64,000 bases of DNA from Bradyrhizobium sp. PSBB068 (GTDB lineage: Bacteria; Pseudomonadota; Alphaproteobacteria; Rhizobiales; Xanthobacteraceae): contig CP069300.1 of assembly GCA_016839165.1 (NCBI GenBank), positions 2,852,001 to 2,916,000 of the forward strand. The letters are read 5' to 3'. Each line of letters starts with the position of its first letter. Within the stretch, counting starts at the first letter, position 1. This document shows positions 30,629-38,257 of this stretch, one piece after another. A program made the position numbers and the translations under genes. The notes below the pieces were generated by a model that did not search any database, was not told the origin of the DNA, and saw only the letters and a list, made by a program, of their open reading frames with translations.

Positions 30629-31051
30629 GTGTCGGTTCAAATGGTTCTATTGCCGGTCTTCATCCAGATTGGGCTGACCTTCGCGCTGCTGTTCGGGATG
30701 GCGACGCTGCGCACGCGGACGCTGGCGAGCGGCGAGACCAAGATGCGGGACATCGCGCTGCGCGAGCCGAACTGGCCGGCCCGCGCCACCCAGTTTGCCA
30801 ACTGCTTTGCCAACCAGTTCGAGCTGCCGGTGCTGTTCTATGTCCTGATCGCCATTGCGTTGCCGCTGCGCCGTGCCGATCTGTTCATCGTGCTGATGTC
30901 CTGGGTGTTCGTGGTGACGCGGTTTGCCCATGCCGGCGTGTTCGTCACCTCCAACGACGTGCGGCCGCGCTCGCTCGCCTGGTTCGCCGGCGTGCTGGTG
31001 CTGGCGGCGATGTGGCTGTATTTCGCGCTCAAGCTCCTGCTGCTGATCTGA
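30629..31051 (+). CDS. MAPEG family membrane protein
   Basis: A 140-residue protein with four hydrophobic helices. The segment REPNWPARATQFANCFANQFELPVLF carries the FxNxxE-like MAPEG pattern (Asn, Gln, Glu-Leu-Pro) and FAHAGVFVTSNDVRPR a second conserved loop. MAPEG proteins are membrane-bound glutathione-dependent or eicosanoid-metabolising enzymes in animals; the bacterial role is mostly unknown. The GTG at 30629 is favoured by a GAGGGA 7 bases upstream; ATG at 30641 is the alternative. Confidence 0.8.
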   Translation: MSVQMVLLPVFIQIGLTFALLFGMATLRTRTLASGETKMRDIALREPNWPARATQFANCFANQFELPVLFYVLIAIALPLRRADLFIVLMSWVFVVTRFAHAGVFVTSNDVRPRSLAWFAGVLVLAAMWLYFALKLLLLI

Positions 31052-31073
31052 TGCGCCCAACCGAAAGAGAACG

Positions 31074-32372
31074 ATGACTCCCGCTGCCCGGCTTTCCGCC
31101 GCGATCGAATTGATCGCCACCATCGACGCACAGCGCATTCCCGCGGCGAAAGCGCTGAAGGAATGGGGCACCGCGCACCGTTATGCCGGCTCCGGCGATC
31201 GCGCCGCGATCTCCGGCCTGATCTGGGACGTGCTGCGCCGGCAAGCCTCCGCGGCCTGGCTGATGCAGGACGACAGCGCCCGCGCGCGCGTGCTCGGCAT
31301 GCTCAAGCTCGAACGCGGCATGGATGTCCCGACGATCTCGGCGCTGTGCGACGGCGGCCGCTTTGCGCCGGATCCGCTGACCCCGACTGAAGAGGCCGCA
31401 TTGGCCTCGCGTACCCTCAGCGACGCGCCGGCCCATGTCGCGGGCGATTATCCGGACTGGCTTGATCCGCATCTGGCAAAGGTGTTCGGCGACGACCGCG
31501 TAGCGGAGGCGACCGCGATGGCCAGCCGCGCGCCACTCGATCTGCGCGTCAACACCCTTAAGGGCAAGCGCGAGAAGGTGCTGCCGCGGCTGTCGCATCT
31601 CGGCGCCAGGGAAACGCCGTGGTCGCCGCTCGGCCTGCGCATCGAGCTCGGCGCCGATGCGCGCAATCCCGGCATCCATGCCGAGGAGGATTTCATCAAG
31701 GGCGCCATCGAGGTGCAGGACGAGGGCTCGCAGCTCGCCGCGCTGTTCGCGGCGGCCAAGCCCGGCGAGCAGGTGATCGATCTCTGCGCCGGCGCCGGCG
31801 GCAAGACGCTGGCGATCGCAGCTCAGATGCAGGGCAAGGGCCGGCTGATCGCGACCGACAGCGACAAGCGCCAGCTCGCGCCGATCCATGAGCGGCTGTC
31901 GCGCGCCGGCGTGCACAATTGCGACGTCCGCACGCCGCGCGGAGAGGAGGAGGTGCTGTCCGACATCAAGGCGTCCGCCGACCTCGTGTTGATCGACGCG
32001 CCGTGCACCGGCACCGGCACCTGGCGTCGCAATCCCGACGCCAAATGGCGGATGCGCCCCGGCGCTCTCGAGGTGCGGCTGAAGGACCAGGCCGAGGTGC
32101 TCGAGCGCGCGGTGCCGCTGGTGAAGGCCGGCGGCCGCATCGCCTACATCACCTGCTCGGTGCTGGCGGAGGAGAACGGCGAACAGGTCAAGGCGTTCAT
32201 CGCGCGGCATCCGGAGTTTTCGGTCCAGCCGCCGGAGCAGACCGCATCGGTGCTGTGGGACAAGGCCGAGGTATTCACCGAGGCCGCGTTGCTGTCGGCC
32301 GAAGGCCTGCTGATGACCCCGCGCCGCACCGGCACGGACGGGTTCTTCGTCGCGGTGCTGAAGAAGGCGTAA
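31074..32372 (+). CDS. RsmB/NOP-family RNA (cytosine-5)-methyltransferase
   Basis: A 432-residue SAM-dependent RNA m5C methyltransferase. The SAM site VIDLCAGAGGKTLAIAAQM is near residue 236, followed by the first catalytic cysteine motif DAPCTGTGTWRRNPD near 308 and the second YITCSVLAEENGEQ near 358. An N-terminal helical part of about 130 residues with the AHRYAGSGDRAAISGLIWD segment resembles the NusB-like domain of RsmB. The target, probably 16S rRNA, is inferred. It starts 22 bases after the MAPEG stop. Confidence 0.9.
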   Translation: MTPAARLSAAIELIATIDAQRIPAAKALKEWGTAHRYAGSGDRAAISGLIWDVLRRQASAAWLMQDDSARARVLGMLKLERGMDVPTISALCDGGRFAPDPLTPTEEAALASRTLSDAPAHVAGDYPDWLDPHLAKVFGDDRVAEATAMASRAPLDLRVNTLKGKREKVLPRLSHLGARETPWSPLGLRIELGADARNPGIHAEEDFIKGAIEVQDEGSQLAALFAAAKPGEQVIDLCAGAGGKTLAIAAQMQGKGRLIATDSDKRQLAPIHERLSRAGVHNCDVRTPRGEEEVLSDIKASADLVLIDAPCTGTGTWRRNPDAKWRMRPGALEVRLKDQAEVLERAVPLVKAGGRIAYITCSVLAEENGEQVKAFIARHPEFSVQPPEQTASVLWDKAEVFTEAALLSAEGLLMTPRRTGTDGFFVAVLKKA

Positions 32373-32385
32373 GGCTCTCTCCGCC

Positions 32386-32469
32386 GTCATTGCGAGGAGC
32401 GTAGCGAGGAAGCAATCCATGCCTCCGCACATGCGGTGCGATGGATTGCTTCGCCCCGCTCGCAATGAC
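32386..32469. repeat. REP-type palindrome, GTCATTGCGAGGAGCG family
   Basis: Outer arms GTCATTGCGAGGAGCGTAGC and GCCCCGCTCGCAATGAC with GCAATCCATGCCTCCGCA and ATGGATTGCTTC inside. It sits between two convergent genes and is close in sequence to 23844-23927. Confidence 0.85.
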
Positions 32470-32481
32470 GGATAACCCACC

Positions 32482-33732
32482 CTACGCTTCGGAGCACGCA
32501 CCCACAGGCGCCGGCGTCCTGCTCACCACGATCACCCAGTACAGCAGCGCAACCGCGCTGATCGCAGCACCCAGCACGCAGACGCCGAGCCAGCCCGCGG
32601 CCGCATAGACGATGGTGGAGGCGATCGCGCCGAGCCCGCTGCCGATCGAATAGAACATCATGTAGACGCCGATCAGGCGGCTCGACGCCTCAGGACGGGT
32701 AGCGACGATCAGGCTCTGGTTGGTGACATGGATCGCCTGCACCGCGAAGTCGATCATGACCACGCCGACCAGCACCAGCCATAGCGACGTGTTGAGGCAG
32801 GCGATCGGCGCCCAGCCGGCGAGCATCAGCAGCAGCGATAGTCCGGTGGTGCGCTGGCCCCAGCCGCGATCGGCGAGACGGCCGGAATTGCGCGCCGCCA
32901 GCGCGCCGGCGAGGCCGGCGATCCCTAGCATCCCGATCGTAGTGTGCGAGAGCGACAGCGGCGGTGCCGCCAGCGGCAGCACGATCGAGCTCCAGAACGC
33001 GCTGAAGCTCGCGAATGCCAGCAGCGCGAACACCGCGCGTTCGCGCAGCACCGGTTCCTCGGCGAACAGCGCGGCGGTCGAGCGCAACAGCTTGGTGTAA
33101 GACGAGCCGGCCAGCGGCTGCGGCGCATGCCGGGGCAGGGCACGCGCGAGCAGCGCCGCCATCACCAGCATCAGCGCCGCCGAGATCAGGTAGACCATGC
33201 GCCAGCCGCCGAGATCGGCCAGCGTGCCCGAGGCGAAGCGGGCGAGCAGGATCCCGGAGACGACGCCGCTCTGGATGGTGCCGATGGTCTGTCCGCGCTC
33301 GGCCGGCGCGGCCAGCGTCGCGGCGAACGCCACGATCACCTGGATGACGACGGCGAGCAGCCCGACCAGCGCCATCCCGCCGAACAGCACGACGGCGTTC
33401 GGCGCGGTGCCGACGACGACGAGCGCGACCGCCGACAGAGCGATCTGGCCGACGATCAGCTTGCGTCGGTCCCAGAGGTCGCCGAGCGGGACGATCAGCA
33501 TCAGTCCGAAGGCGAGGCCGATCTGGGTCAGCGTCACCACGATGCCGATCGCGGCCGGCGTGATGCCGAGATCCCGCGCCATGGTGTCGAGCAGCGGCTG
33601 CGCGGAATAGATGTTGGCTACGCTCAGACCGCAGGCGATGGCGAACAGCAGCACGATCGCGGGGGAAAGTCGGGTTTTGGCCATATCGCCGGACGTTCCC
33701 GGTCCGGCCGTCGTTGCATCCTGGGTGATCAT
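32482..33732 (-). CDS. MFS transporter, DHA1-type exporter
   Basis: A 416-residue membrane protein with about 12 hydrophobic segments. Markers include SVANIYSAQPLLDTMARDLG in helix 1, VPLGDLWDRRKLIVGQ in the 2-3 loop, and PAERGQTIGTIQSGVVSG in the middle; it is a clear relative of the MFS protein at 12038-13255. ATG at 33732 (MITQDATTAG) is used; a second ATG at 33684 just before helix 1 is possible. It is divergent from an HxlR regulator with two operator-like palindromes in between, so repression by that regulator is likely. Confidence 0.88.
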   Translation of the reverse strand: MITQDATTAGPGTSGDMAKTRLSPAIVLLFAIACGLSVANIYSAQPLLDTMARDLGITPAAIGIVVTLTQIGLAFGLMLIVPLGDLWDRRKLIVGQIALSAVALVVVGTAPNAVVLFGGMALVGLLAVVIQVIVAFAATLAAPAERGQTIGTIQSGVVSGILLARFASGTLADLGGWRMVYLISAALMLVMAALLARALPRHAPQPLAGSSYTKLLRSTAALFAEEPVLRERAVFALLAFASFSAFWSSIVLPLAAPPLSLSHTTIGMLGIAGLAGALAARNSGRLADRGWGQRTTGLSLLLMLAGWAPIACLNTSLWLVLVGVVMIDFAVQAIHVTNQSLIVATRPEASSRLIGVYMMFYSIGSGLGAIASTIVYAAAGWLGVCVLGAAISAVALLYWVIVVSRTPAPVGACSEA

Positions 33733-33756
33733 TGCACATCCGCTCCACATTCCAAT

Positions 33757-33777
33757 CTGGTCTCATAATGAGACCAG
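33757..33777. promoter_or_regulatory. Operator-like palindrome 1, MFS/HxlR divergent promoter
   Basis: Perfect 10-bp inverted repeat CTGGTCTCAT and ATGAGACCAG around one central base. It lies 25 bases upstream of the MFS start codon. Symmetry, position and the second copy 37 bp away suggest a binding site for the adjacent HxlR protein. Confidence 0.65.
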
Positions 33778-33793
33778 TTGCGTCGCGCGCTGT

Positions 33794-33814
33794 CTAGTCC
33801 TATTTTGAGACCAG
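33794..33814. promoter_or_regulatory. Operator-like palindrome 2, imperfect copy
   Basis: CTAGTCCTAT, one central base, TTGAGACCAG: the right half is nearly identical to that of the first site and the left half is degenerate. The 21-bp length is the same and the centre-to-centre distance is 37 bp. It ends 31 bases before the HxlR start. Confidence 0.55.
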
Positions 33815-33845
33815 TTCGGAATCGTGATCGAGGAGGAAGGACGCG

Positions 33846-34298
33846 ATGAAGCGGACCGGATTCGCCAAGGCGGACTGCCCGGTGGCGCGCGCACTGGACG
33901 CGATCGGCGACTGGTGGTCGCTGTTGATCGTGCGCGACGCGTTCGACGGCCTGCGCCGGTTCGGCGACTTCCAGAAGAATCTCGGCATCGCCAAGGGCAT
34001 GCTGACGACGCGGCTGCGCACGCTGGTCGAACTGGGCGTGCTCGAGCAGGTCGCAGCGTCCGACGGCAGCGCCTATCAGGAATACGCGCTGACGAAGCGG
34101 GGCCACGACCTGTTCCCGGTCGTGGTGGGTCTGCGGCAATGGGGCGAGGCGCATCTCTATGCGCGCGGTGAGCCGCATTCGGTGCTGCTGGACCAGGCCG
34201 GGCAGGCGGTCGGGCAACTGGTGCTGCCGTCGAAGAGCGGCAAACCGCTGGGCTGGGCGGATACGAAGGTGAGGAAGGTTGCAGGGCGCAGGCGGTGA
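33846..34298 (+). CDS. HxlR-family transcriptional regulator
   Basis: A 150-residue winged-helix regulator. The N-terminal cysteine is in KADCPVARALDAIGDWWSLL, the HxlR signature; the recognition region is RRFGDFQKNLGIAKGMLTTR and the wing is YQEYALTKRGHDLFP. HxlR proteins often sense aldehydes, quinones or oxidants through the N-terminal cysteine (here C11). An AGGAGGAAGG lies 6 bases before the ATG. It probably controls the divergent MFS exporter and itself. Confidence 0.9.
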   Translation: MKRTGFAKADCPVARALDAIGDWWSLLIVRDAFDGLRRFGDFQKNLGIAKGMLTTRLRTLVELGVLEQVAASDGSAYQEYALTKRGHDLFPVVVGLRQWGEAHLYARGEPHSVLLDQAGQAVGQLVLPSKSGKPLGWADTKVRKVAGRRR

Positions 34299-34310
34299 GT
34301 GCCGGCGCCG

Positions 34311-34419
34311 GAGCGCAGCGACGAAGCAATCCATCGCTCCGCATATGCGGATAGATGGATCGCTACGCGGAGCCTGTCATCCGGCGGCGCTGCGCGCCGA
34401 CCGGGTGGCTCGCAATGAC
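34311..34419. repeat. Mosaic REP element, degenerate GTCATTGCGAGG family
   Basis: The left arm GAGCGCAGCGACGAAGCAAT and the far right arm GGCTCGCAATGAC belong to the same family as 32386-32469, but the right half is interrupted by GTCATCCGGCGGCGCTGCGC+GCCGACCGGG, itself palindromic. It looks like one repeat type nested in another. Confidence 0.6.
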
Positions 34420-34434
34420 GGTGGTGAGACCGGC

Positions 34435-34806
34435 CTAATGCACCAGATGGTTCGCCGAACCCTGCCTGATCTTGCCCTGATCATCGAGCCGCAGATACTC
34501 GCAGATCTTGTTGCCGCGTTCGTTCTGGTAGAACACCACGACGCTGTCGGGCGAGACATAGAGATCGATCAGCTCGAAATGCAGCTCGGGCAGTTTCGCC
34601 AGCGCTGCGCTCCAATAGGCCCGCAGCTCCGCCTTGCCGCGCACGGTGCCTGAGGCGCCGAAGCCGAACGCCGGAATCCGGTCCGAAGTCATCTCGGTAT
34701 CATCGGAATACATCGCCAGCACGCGCTCGAGGTCCCGCGCGTTCCAGGCGGCGATCCAGTCGTGGCCGAGGGCCAAGAGGCGGGACGGGTCGTGAAAATC
34801 GGGCAT
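34435..34806 (-). CDS. NTF2/SnoaL-like domain protein
   Basis: A 123-residue cone-shaped alpha+beta protein of the NTF2-like superfamily. Hallmarks are LALGHDWIAAWNARDLERVL at the N-terminus, the YSDDTEMTS turn, GTVRGKAELRAYWSAAL in the middle and VVVFYQNERGNKI in the last strands. Members include steroid isomerases, dehydratases and many with no activity; the role here is unknown. It is divergent from guaA with a 21-bp inverted repeat in the gap. Confidence 0.85.
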   Translation of the reverse strand: MPDFHDPSRLLALGHDWIAAWNARDLERVLAMYSDDTEMTSDRIPAFGFGASGTVRGKAELRAYWSAALAKLPELHFELIDLYVSPDSVVVFYQNERGNKICEYLRLDDQGKIRQGSANHLVH

Positions 34807-34837
34807 CGGTTTCCTCCTTGATTGCTTATGGTCAAAT

Positions 34838-34858
34838 TAGGTCAATAATACTGACCTA
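34838..34858. promoter_or_regulatory. 21-bp inverted repeat between the NTF2-like gene and guaA
   Basis: TAGGTCA and TGACCTA separated by ATAATAC, 31 bases before the NTF2-like start codon. An AT-rich dyad of this type is usual for MarR/TetR/GntR-sized dimeric regulators. No regulator gene is adjacent; it may be controlled from elsewhere. Confidence 0.5.
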
Positions 34859-34944
34859 TATCGATTTGTCCATGCCCAAAGAAGAATGTGGGCGCAACGC
34901 TGGCCGCGGTTGCGGGGGCGGGCGCCGTCGCGTATCTGCTTGCC

Positions 34945-36543
34945 ATGACAGCCCAGCACACAGACCGTGAATCGTCGGCGCCCTCCGTGGCCTCGGCGCA
35001 TGACAAGATTCTGATTGTCGATTTCGGCAGTCAGGTGACGCAACTGATCGCCCGCCGCGTCCGCGAGATGGGCGTCTATTCCGAGATCGTGCCGTTCCAG
35101 AAGGCGGAGGCCGCCTTCAACGAGATGAAGCCGAAGGCGGTGATCCTCTCCGGCGGCCCCGAGTCCGTTCACGAGACCGGCTCGCCGCGCGCCCCGCAGT
35201 TGATCTTCGAATCCGGCGTTCCCGTGCTCGGCATCTGCTACGGCCAGATGACCTTGGCGGCCCAGCTCGGCGGCGAGGTCGAGGGCGGGCATCACCGCGA
35301 ATTCGGCCGCGCCGATGTCGAGGTGAAGACCGACAGCCAGCTGTTCGACGGCATCTGGAACCACGGCGAGAAGCACCAGGTGTGGATGAGCCATGGCGAC
35401 CGCATCACCAAAATGCCGCCCGGCTTTTCCGTCGCCGGCACCTCGCCGAACGCGCCGTTCGCGATCATCCAGGACGAGAAGCGGAAGTATTACGGCCTGA
35501 TGTTCCACCCCGAGGTGGTGCACACGCCCGACGGCGCAAAACTCCTGCGCAACTTCGTCCGCAAGGTCGCGGGGCTCTCCGGCGACTGGACCATGCGCGC
35601 CTTCCGCGAGGAAGCGATCGAGAAGATCCGCGCCCAGGTGGGCACCGGCAAGGTGATCTGCGGCCTGTCCGGCGGCGTCGATTCCGCGGTCGCGGCGGTC
35701 CTGATCCACGAGGCGATCGGTGATCAGCTCACCTGCGTGTTCGTCGATCACGGCCTGCTGCGTCTCGACGAGGCCAAGACCGTCGTCGACCTGTTCCGCA
35801 ACCACTACAACATCCCGCTGGTCCATGTGGACGCGTCGAAAGAGTTTCTCGGCGAGCTCGCAGGGGTCACCGACCCCGAGGTGAAGCGCAAGACCATCGG
35901 GCGCCTGTTCATCGACGTGTTCGAGGCGGAAGCCAAGAAGATTGGCGGTGCCGCGTTCCTGGCGCAGGGCACGCTCTATCCTGATGTGATCGAGAGCGTC
36001 TCCTTCACCGGTGGCCCCTCGGTGACCATCAAGTCGCACCACAATGTCGGCGGCCTTCCTGATCGCATGAACATGAAGCTGGTCGAGCCCTTGCGCGAAT
36101 TGTTCAAGGACGAGGTGCGCGTGCTCGGCCGCGAGCTCGGCCTGCCCGAAGTCTTCGTCGGCCGCCACCCGTTCCCCGGTCCTGGCCTCGCCATCCGCTG
36201 TCCCGGCGACATCACCAGAGAGAAGCTCGACATCCTGCGCAACGCCGACGCCGTCTATATCGACCAGATCCGCAAGCACGGCCTCTATGACGCGATCTGG
36301 CAGGCCTTCGCCGTGCTGCTGCCGGTCAAGACCGTCGGCGTCATGGGCGACGGCCGCACCTACGAATACGTCGTCGGCCTGCGCGCCGTCACCTCGACCG
36401 ACGGCATGACCGCCGACTTCTACCAGTTCGACATGAAGTTTCTGGCCGAGACCGCGACGCGCATCATCAACGAGGTGAAGGGCGTGAACCGGGTGGTGTA
36501 CGACGTGACGTCGAAGCCGCCGGGGACGATTGAGTGGGAGTGA
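34945..36543 (+). CDS. guaA: GMP synthase (glutamine-hydrolysing)
   Basis: A 532-residue bifunctional enzyme making GMP from XMP, glutamine and ATP. The class I amidotransferase domain carries the nucleophile in [12 protein letters not shown] and the His-Glu pair in [12 protein letters not shown]; the ATP-pyrophosphatase domain begins [13 protein letters not shown]; the C-terminal dimerisation domain ends in KPPGTIEWE, the universal family terminus. ATG at 34945 is chosen; the open frame upstream adds 19 non-family residues. Its 3' end is a known integration site for genomic islands in other bacteria, and a foreign-looking cassette begins 61 bases later. Confidence 0.96.
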   Translation: MTAQHTDRESSAPSVASAHDKILIVDFGSQVTQLIARRVREMGVYSEIVPFQKAEAAFNEMKPKAVILSGGPESVHETGSPRAPQLIFESGVPVLGICYGQMTLAAQLGGEVEGGHHREFGRADVEVKTDSQLFDGIWNHGEKHQVWMSHGDRITKMPPGFSVAGTSPNAPFAIIQDEKRKYYGLMFHPEVVHTPDGAKLLRNFVRKVAGLSGDWTMRAFREEAIEKIRAQVGTGKVICGLSGGVDSAVAAVLIHEAIGDQLTCVFVDHGLLRLDEAKTVVDLFRNHYNIPLVHVDASKEFLGELAGVTDPEVKRKTIGRLFIDVFEAEAKKIGGAAFLAQGTLYPDVIESVSFTGGPSVTIKSHHNVGGLPDRMNMKLVEPLRELFKDEVRVLGRELGLPEVFVGRHPFPGPGLAIRCPGDITREKLDILRNADAVYIDQIRKHGLYDAIWQAFAVLLPVKTVGVMGDGRTYEYVVGLRAVTSTDGMTADFYQFDMKFLAETATRIINEVKGVNRVVYDVTSKPPGTIEWE

Positions 36544-36604
36544 AGTTACGAAGAACGAAAAGCCGAAAGATACCTTGAATTAGCTGTGGGCCGGTTGCTC
36601 TCGC

Positions 36605-38257
36605 ATGAGTGAAGTAAAGCTTGATCATTTTCGGCGGGCCGTCGCTGATATATCTGCGCATGGCGACAACGATACTCTTCCGTTCGATGTAGACAATTGG
36701 TTCATCGCCCAGTGTCCGGAAGATTTGGCCAACCTGGCGTTCGAGTGGAGCAACCGGGTAGCCAAAGTAGACAAGAAAACGGCCAAGCGCCTTATCGAAG
36801 AATTGCCGGTCTTCTCAGAACGGTTGCTGGTGCCGACTGGTTCGGCAGGCTTTCGGATTACTACTAAGATTCATCCCTTTTGGAACGTCTATTTTAATGG
36901 CCTGGGAATTGCCATTGCTGAGGCCTTGGAGCCCAAACGTAGCAGCCGCGTGCATTCCTATAGGTTCGTTCCCTCCGGCGACTCCTTGTTCAATCGCGAT
37001 TCATCGTGGCGTGCATTTCGACAAGCAACCATCGACGAATGCCCAGAAGCATCGAGTGGGGCCGTAGTCGTCCAAACCGACATATCGAGCTTCTATGAGC
37101 ATGTTTCGCATCATAGGCTTGAGAACTTGATCGATGACCTGTTCGGCCCGTCATCCAACCTGGCAGTTCAGATTGACAGGTTTCTGAGCAAGTTTGCAGC
37201 TGGCCGATCCTTTGGCTTACCTGTCGGCGGGCAATGCTCGCGAGTACTCGCTGAACTTCTGCTGACATCGATAGACAGTACCCTTACCGTCGAAGGAATA
37301 GCTTGGCGGCGATACGTTGACGATTTTGTGCTGATTACGGCCAATCAATCGGAGGCCTATCGTGCACTTTCTATCCTGTCGCACGCTCTTGCAGACTATG
37401 GCCTCACTCTCAATAGAACCAAAACCATTATTTTGACGGCGAAGCACTATGTCGATTACGTTGAGACGCAGCTCGGAACCTCCGACGATCAAGCGAACAG
37501 GCTGGCTGAGATTGATCTAAAGTTTGATCCTTACTCCGATACGCGAGATTCCGATTACGACGAACTGAGGGAGATCGTCGAGGGGTTGGATGTTCGGGCG
37601 CTGCTGGACAACGAGCTCCATAAAGCGCAGCCAGACACATTTCTGGTCACTCAAATCGGAAGAACTCTAACGTTACACGAGCCGAGTGCAGCGTTCCATC
37701 TCTGCAGGACACTGCTCTCTCCGGGTAATCTTCACTCATTTCGGGCCTCGTGGGCCACCATAATGAGAGGTGTCGCATCGATCTGCGCCGATTCTCGTTT
37801 TGTCGAGATTCATGGCGCGGTTGATCGCCTTCTGGACTCAGTTCCTACACACTCGCCACACTTGTTGAGTGCGGAAGTTAGTTGCCTTCATTATTTGCGG
37901 GCACTGCGCTTTCGACGGACGGACGAGCGTGCAGCGTTCGTCCTCAAGATGCACGACTCCACGAAGTCAGAGACGGTGAAGCGCGGGTGTCTCGATTGCT
38001 GGCGCCTTTGGAAGGAGAGAACGATCTTCACAAGGGAACGAAACCGGTGGAACTCGTTAAGTACCGAGGAGCAGCGGATGCTTTGGTTCGCTGCAGCCCA
38101 GTTTGGCGACGAGGGATCTAAATTCCGTAGCCAAGTGAAGAAAAGTGTCCTTAACGGTTGGAGGCTGGGATTCGAGCGCGGTAGTGACCGTGAGCAAACG
38201 TTTGCTGTGCTTTATAGCAATTGGGCGGAAGGCGATCACCATGCGCCTGCCAATTAG
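36605..38257 (+). CDS. Reverse transcriptase of the UG/Abi-like (defence-associated) type
   Basis: A 550-residue RNA-directed DNA polymerase. RT motifs occur in order: VVVQTDISSFYEHV with catalytic D159, FGLPVGGQCSRVLAELLLTSID (residues 203-224), RRYVDDFVLIT with D239 and D240, and LTLNRTKTIIL near 267-277. About 100 residues precede the fingers motifs and about 260 follow the polymerase core. The tail is helical-looking, with no recognised domain. The LPxGxxxSRxLAE pattern and long tail resemble the bacterial unknown-group and abortive-infection RTs rather than group II intron RTs (no maturase or HNH domain) or retrons. Many A/T-ended codons contrast with the GC-rich neighbours, pointing to transfer. 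It overlaps the nuclease-like gene. Known relatives protect against phage; function here is inferred. Confidence 0.9.
   Translation: MSEVKLDHFRRAVADISAHGDNDTLPFDVDNWFIAQCPEDLANLAFEWSNRVAKVDKKTAKRLIEELPVFSERLLVPTGSAGFRITTKIHPFWNVYFNGLGIAIAEALEPKRSSRVHSYRFVPSGDSLFNRDSSWRAFRQATIDECPEASSGAVVVQTDISSFYEHVSHHRLENLIDDLFGPSSNLAVQIDRFLSKFAAGRSFGLPVGGQCSRVLAELLLTSIDSTLTVEGIAWRRYVDDFVLITANQSEAYRALSILSHALADYGLTLNRTKTIILTAKHYVDYVETQLGTSDDQANRLAEIDLKFDPYSDTRDSDYDELREIVEGLDVRALLDNELHKAQPDTFLVTQIGRTLTLHEPSAAFHLCRTLLSPGNLHSFRASWATIMRGVASICADSRFVEIHGAVDRLLDSVPTHSPHLLSAEVSCLHYLRALRFRRTDERAAFVLKMHDSTKSETVKRGCLDCWRLWKERTIFTRERNRWNSLSTEEQRMLWFAAAQFGDEGSKFRSQVKKSVLNGWRLGFERGSDREQTFAVLYSNWAEGDHHAPAN

Noticed and set aside
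36605..38257. Retron or group II intron interpretation of the RT
   Set aside because: No maturase or HNH domain, no intron-like flanks, and no room or visible msr/msd-like inverted repeats upstream; the motif pattern resembles UG/Abi RTs more.
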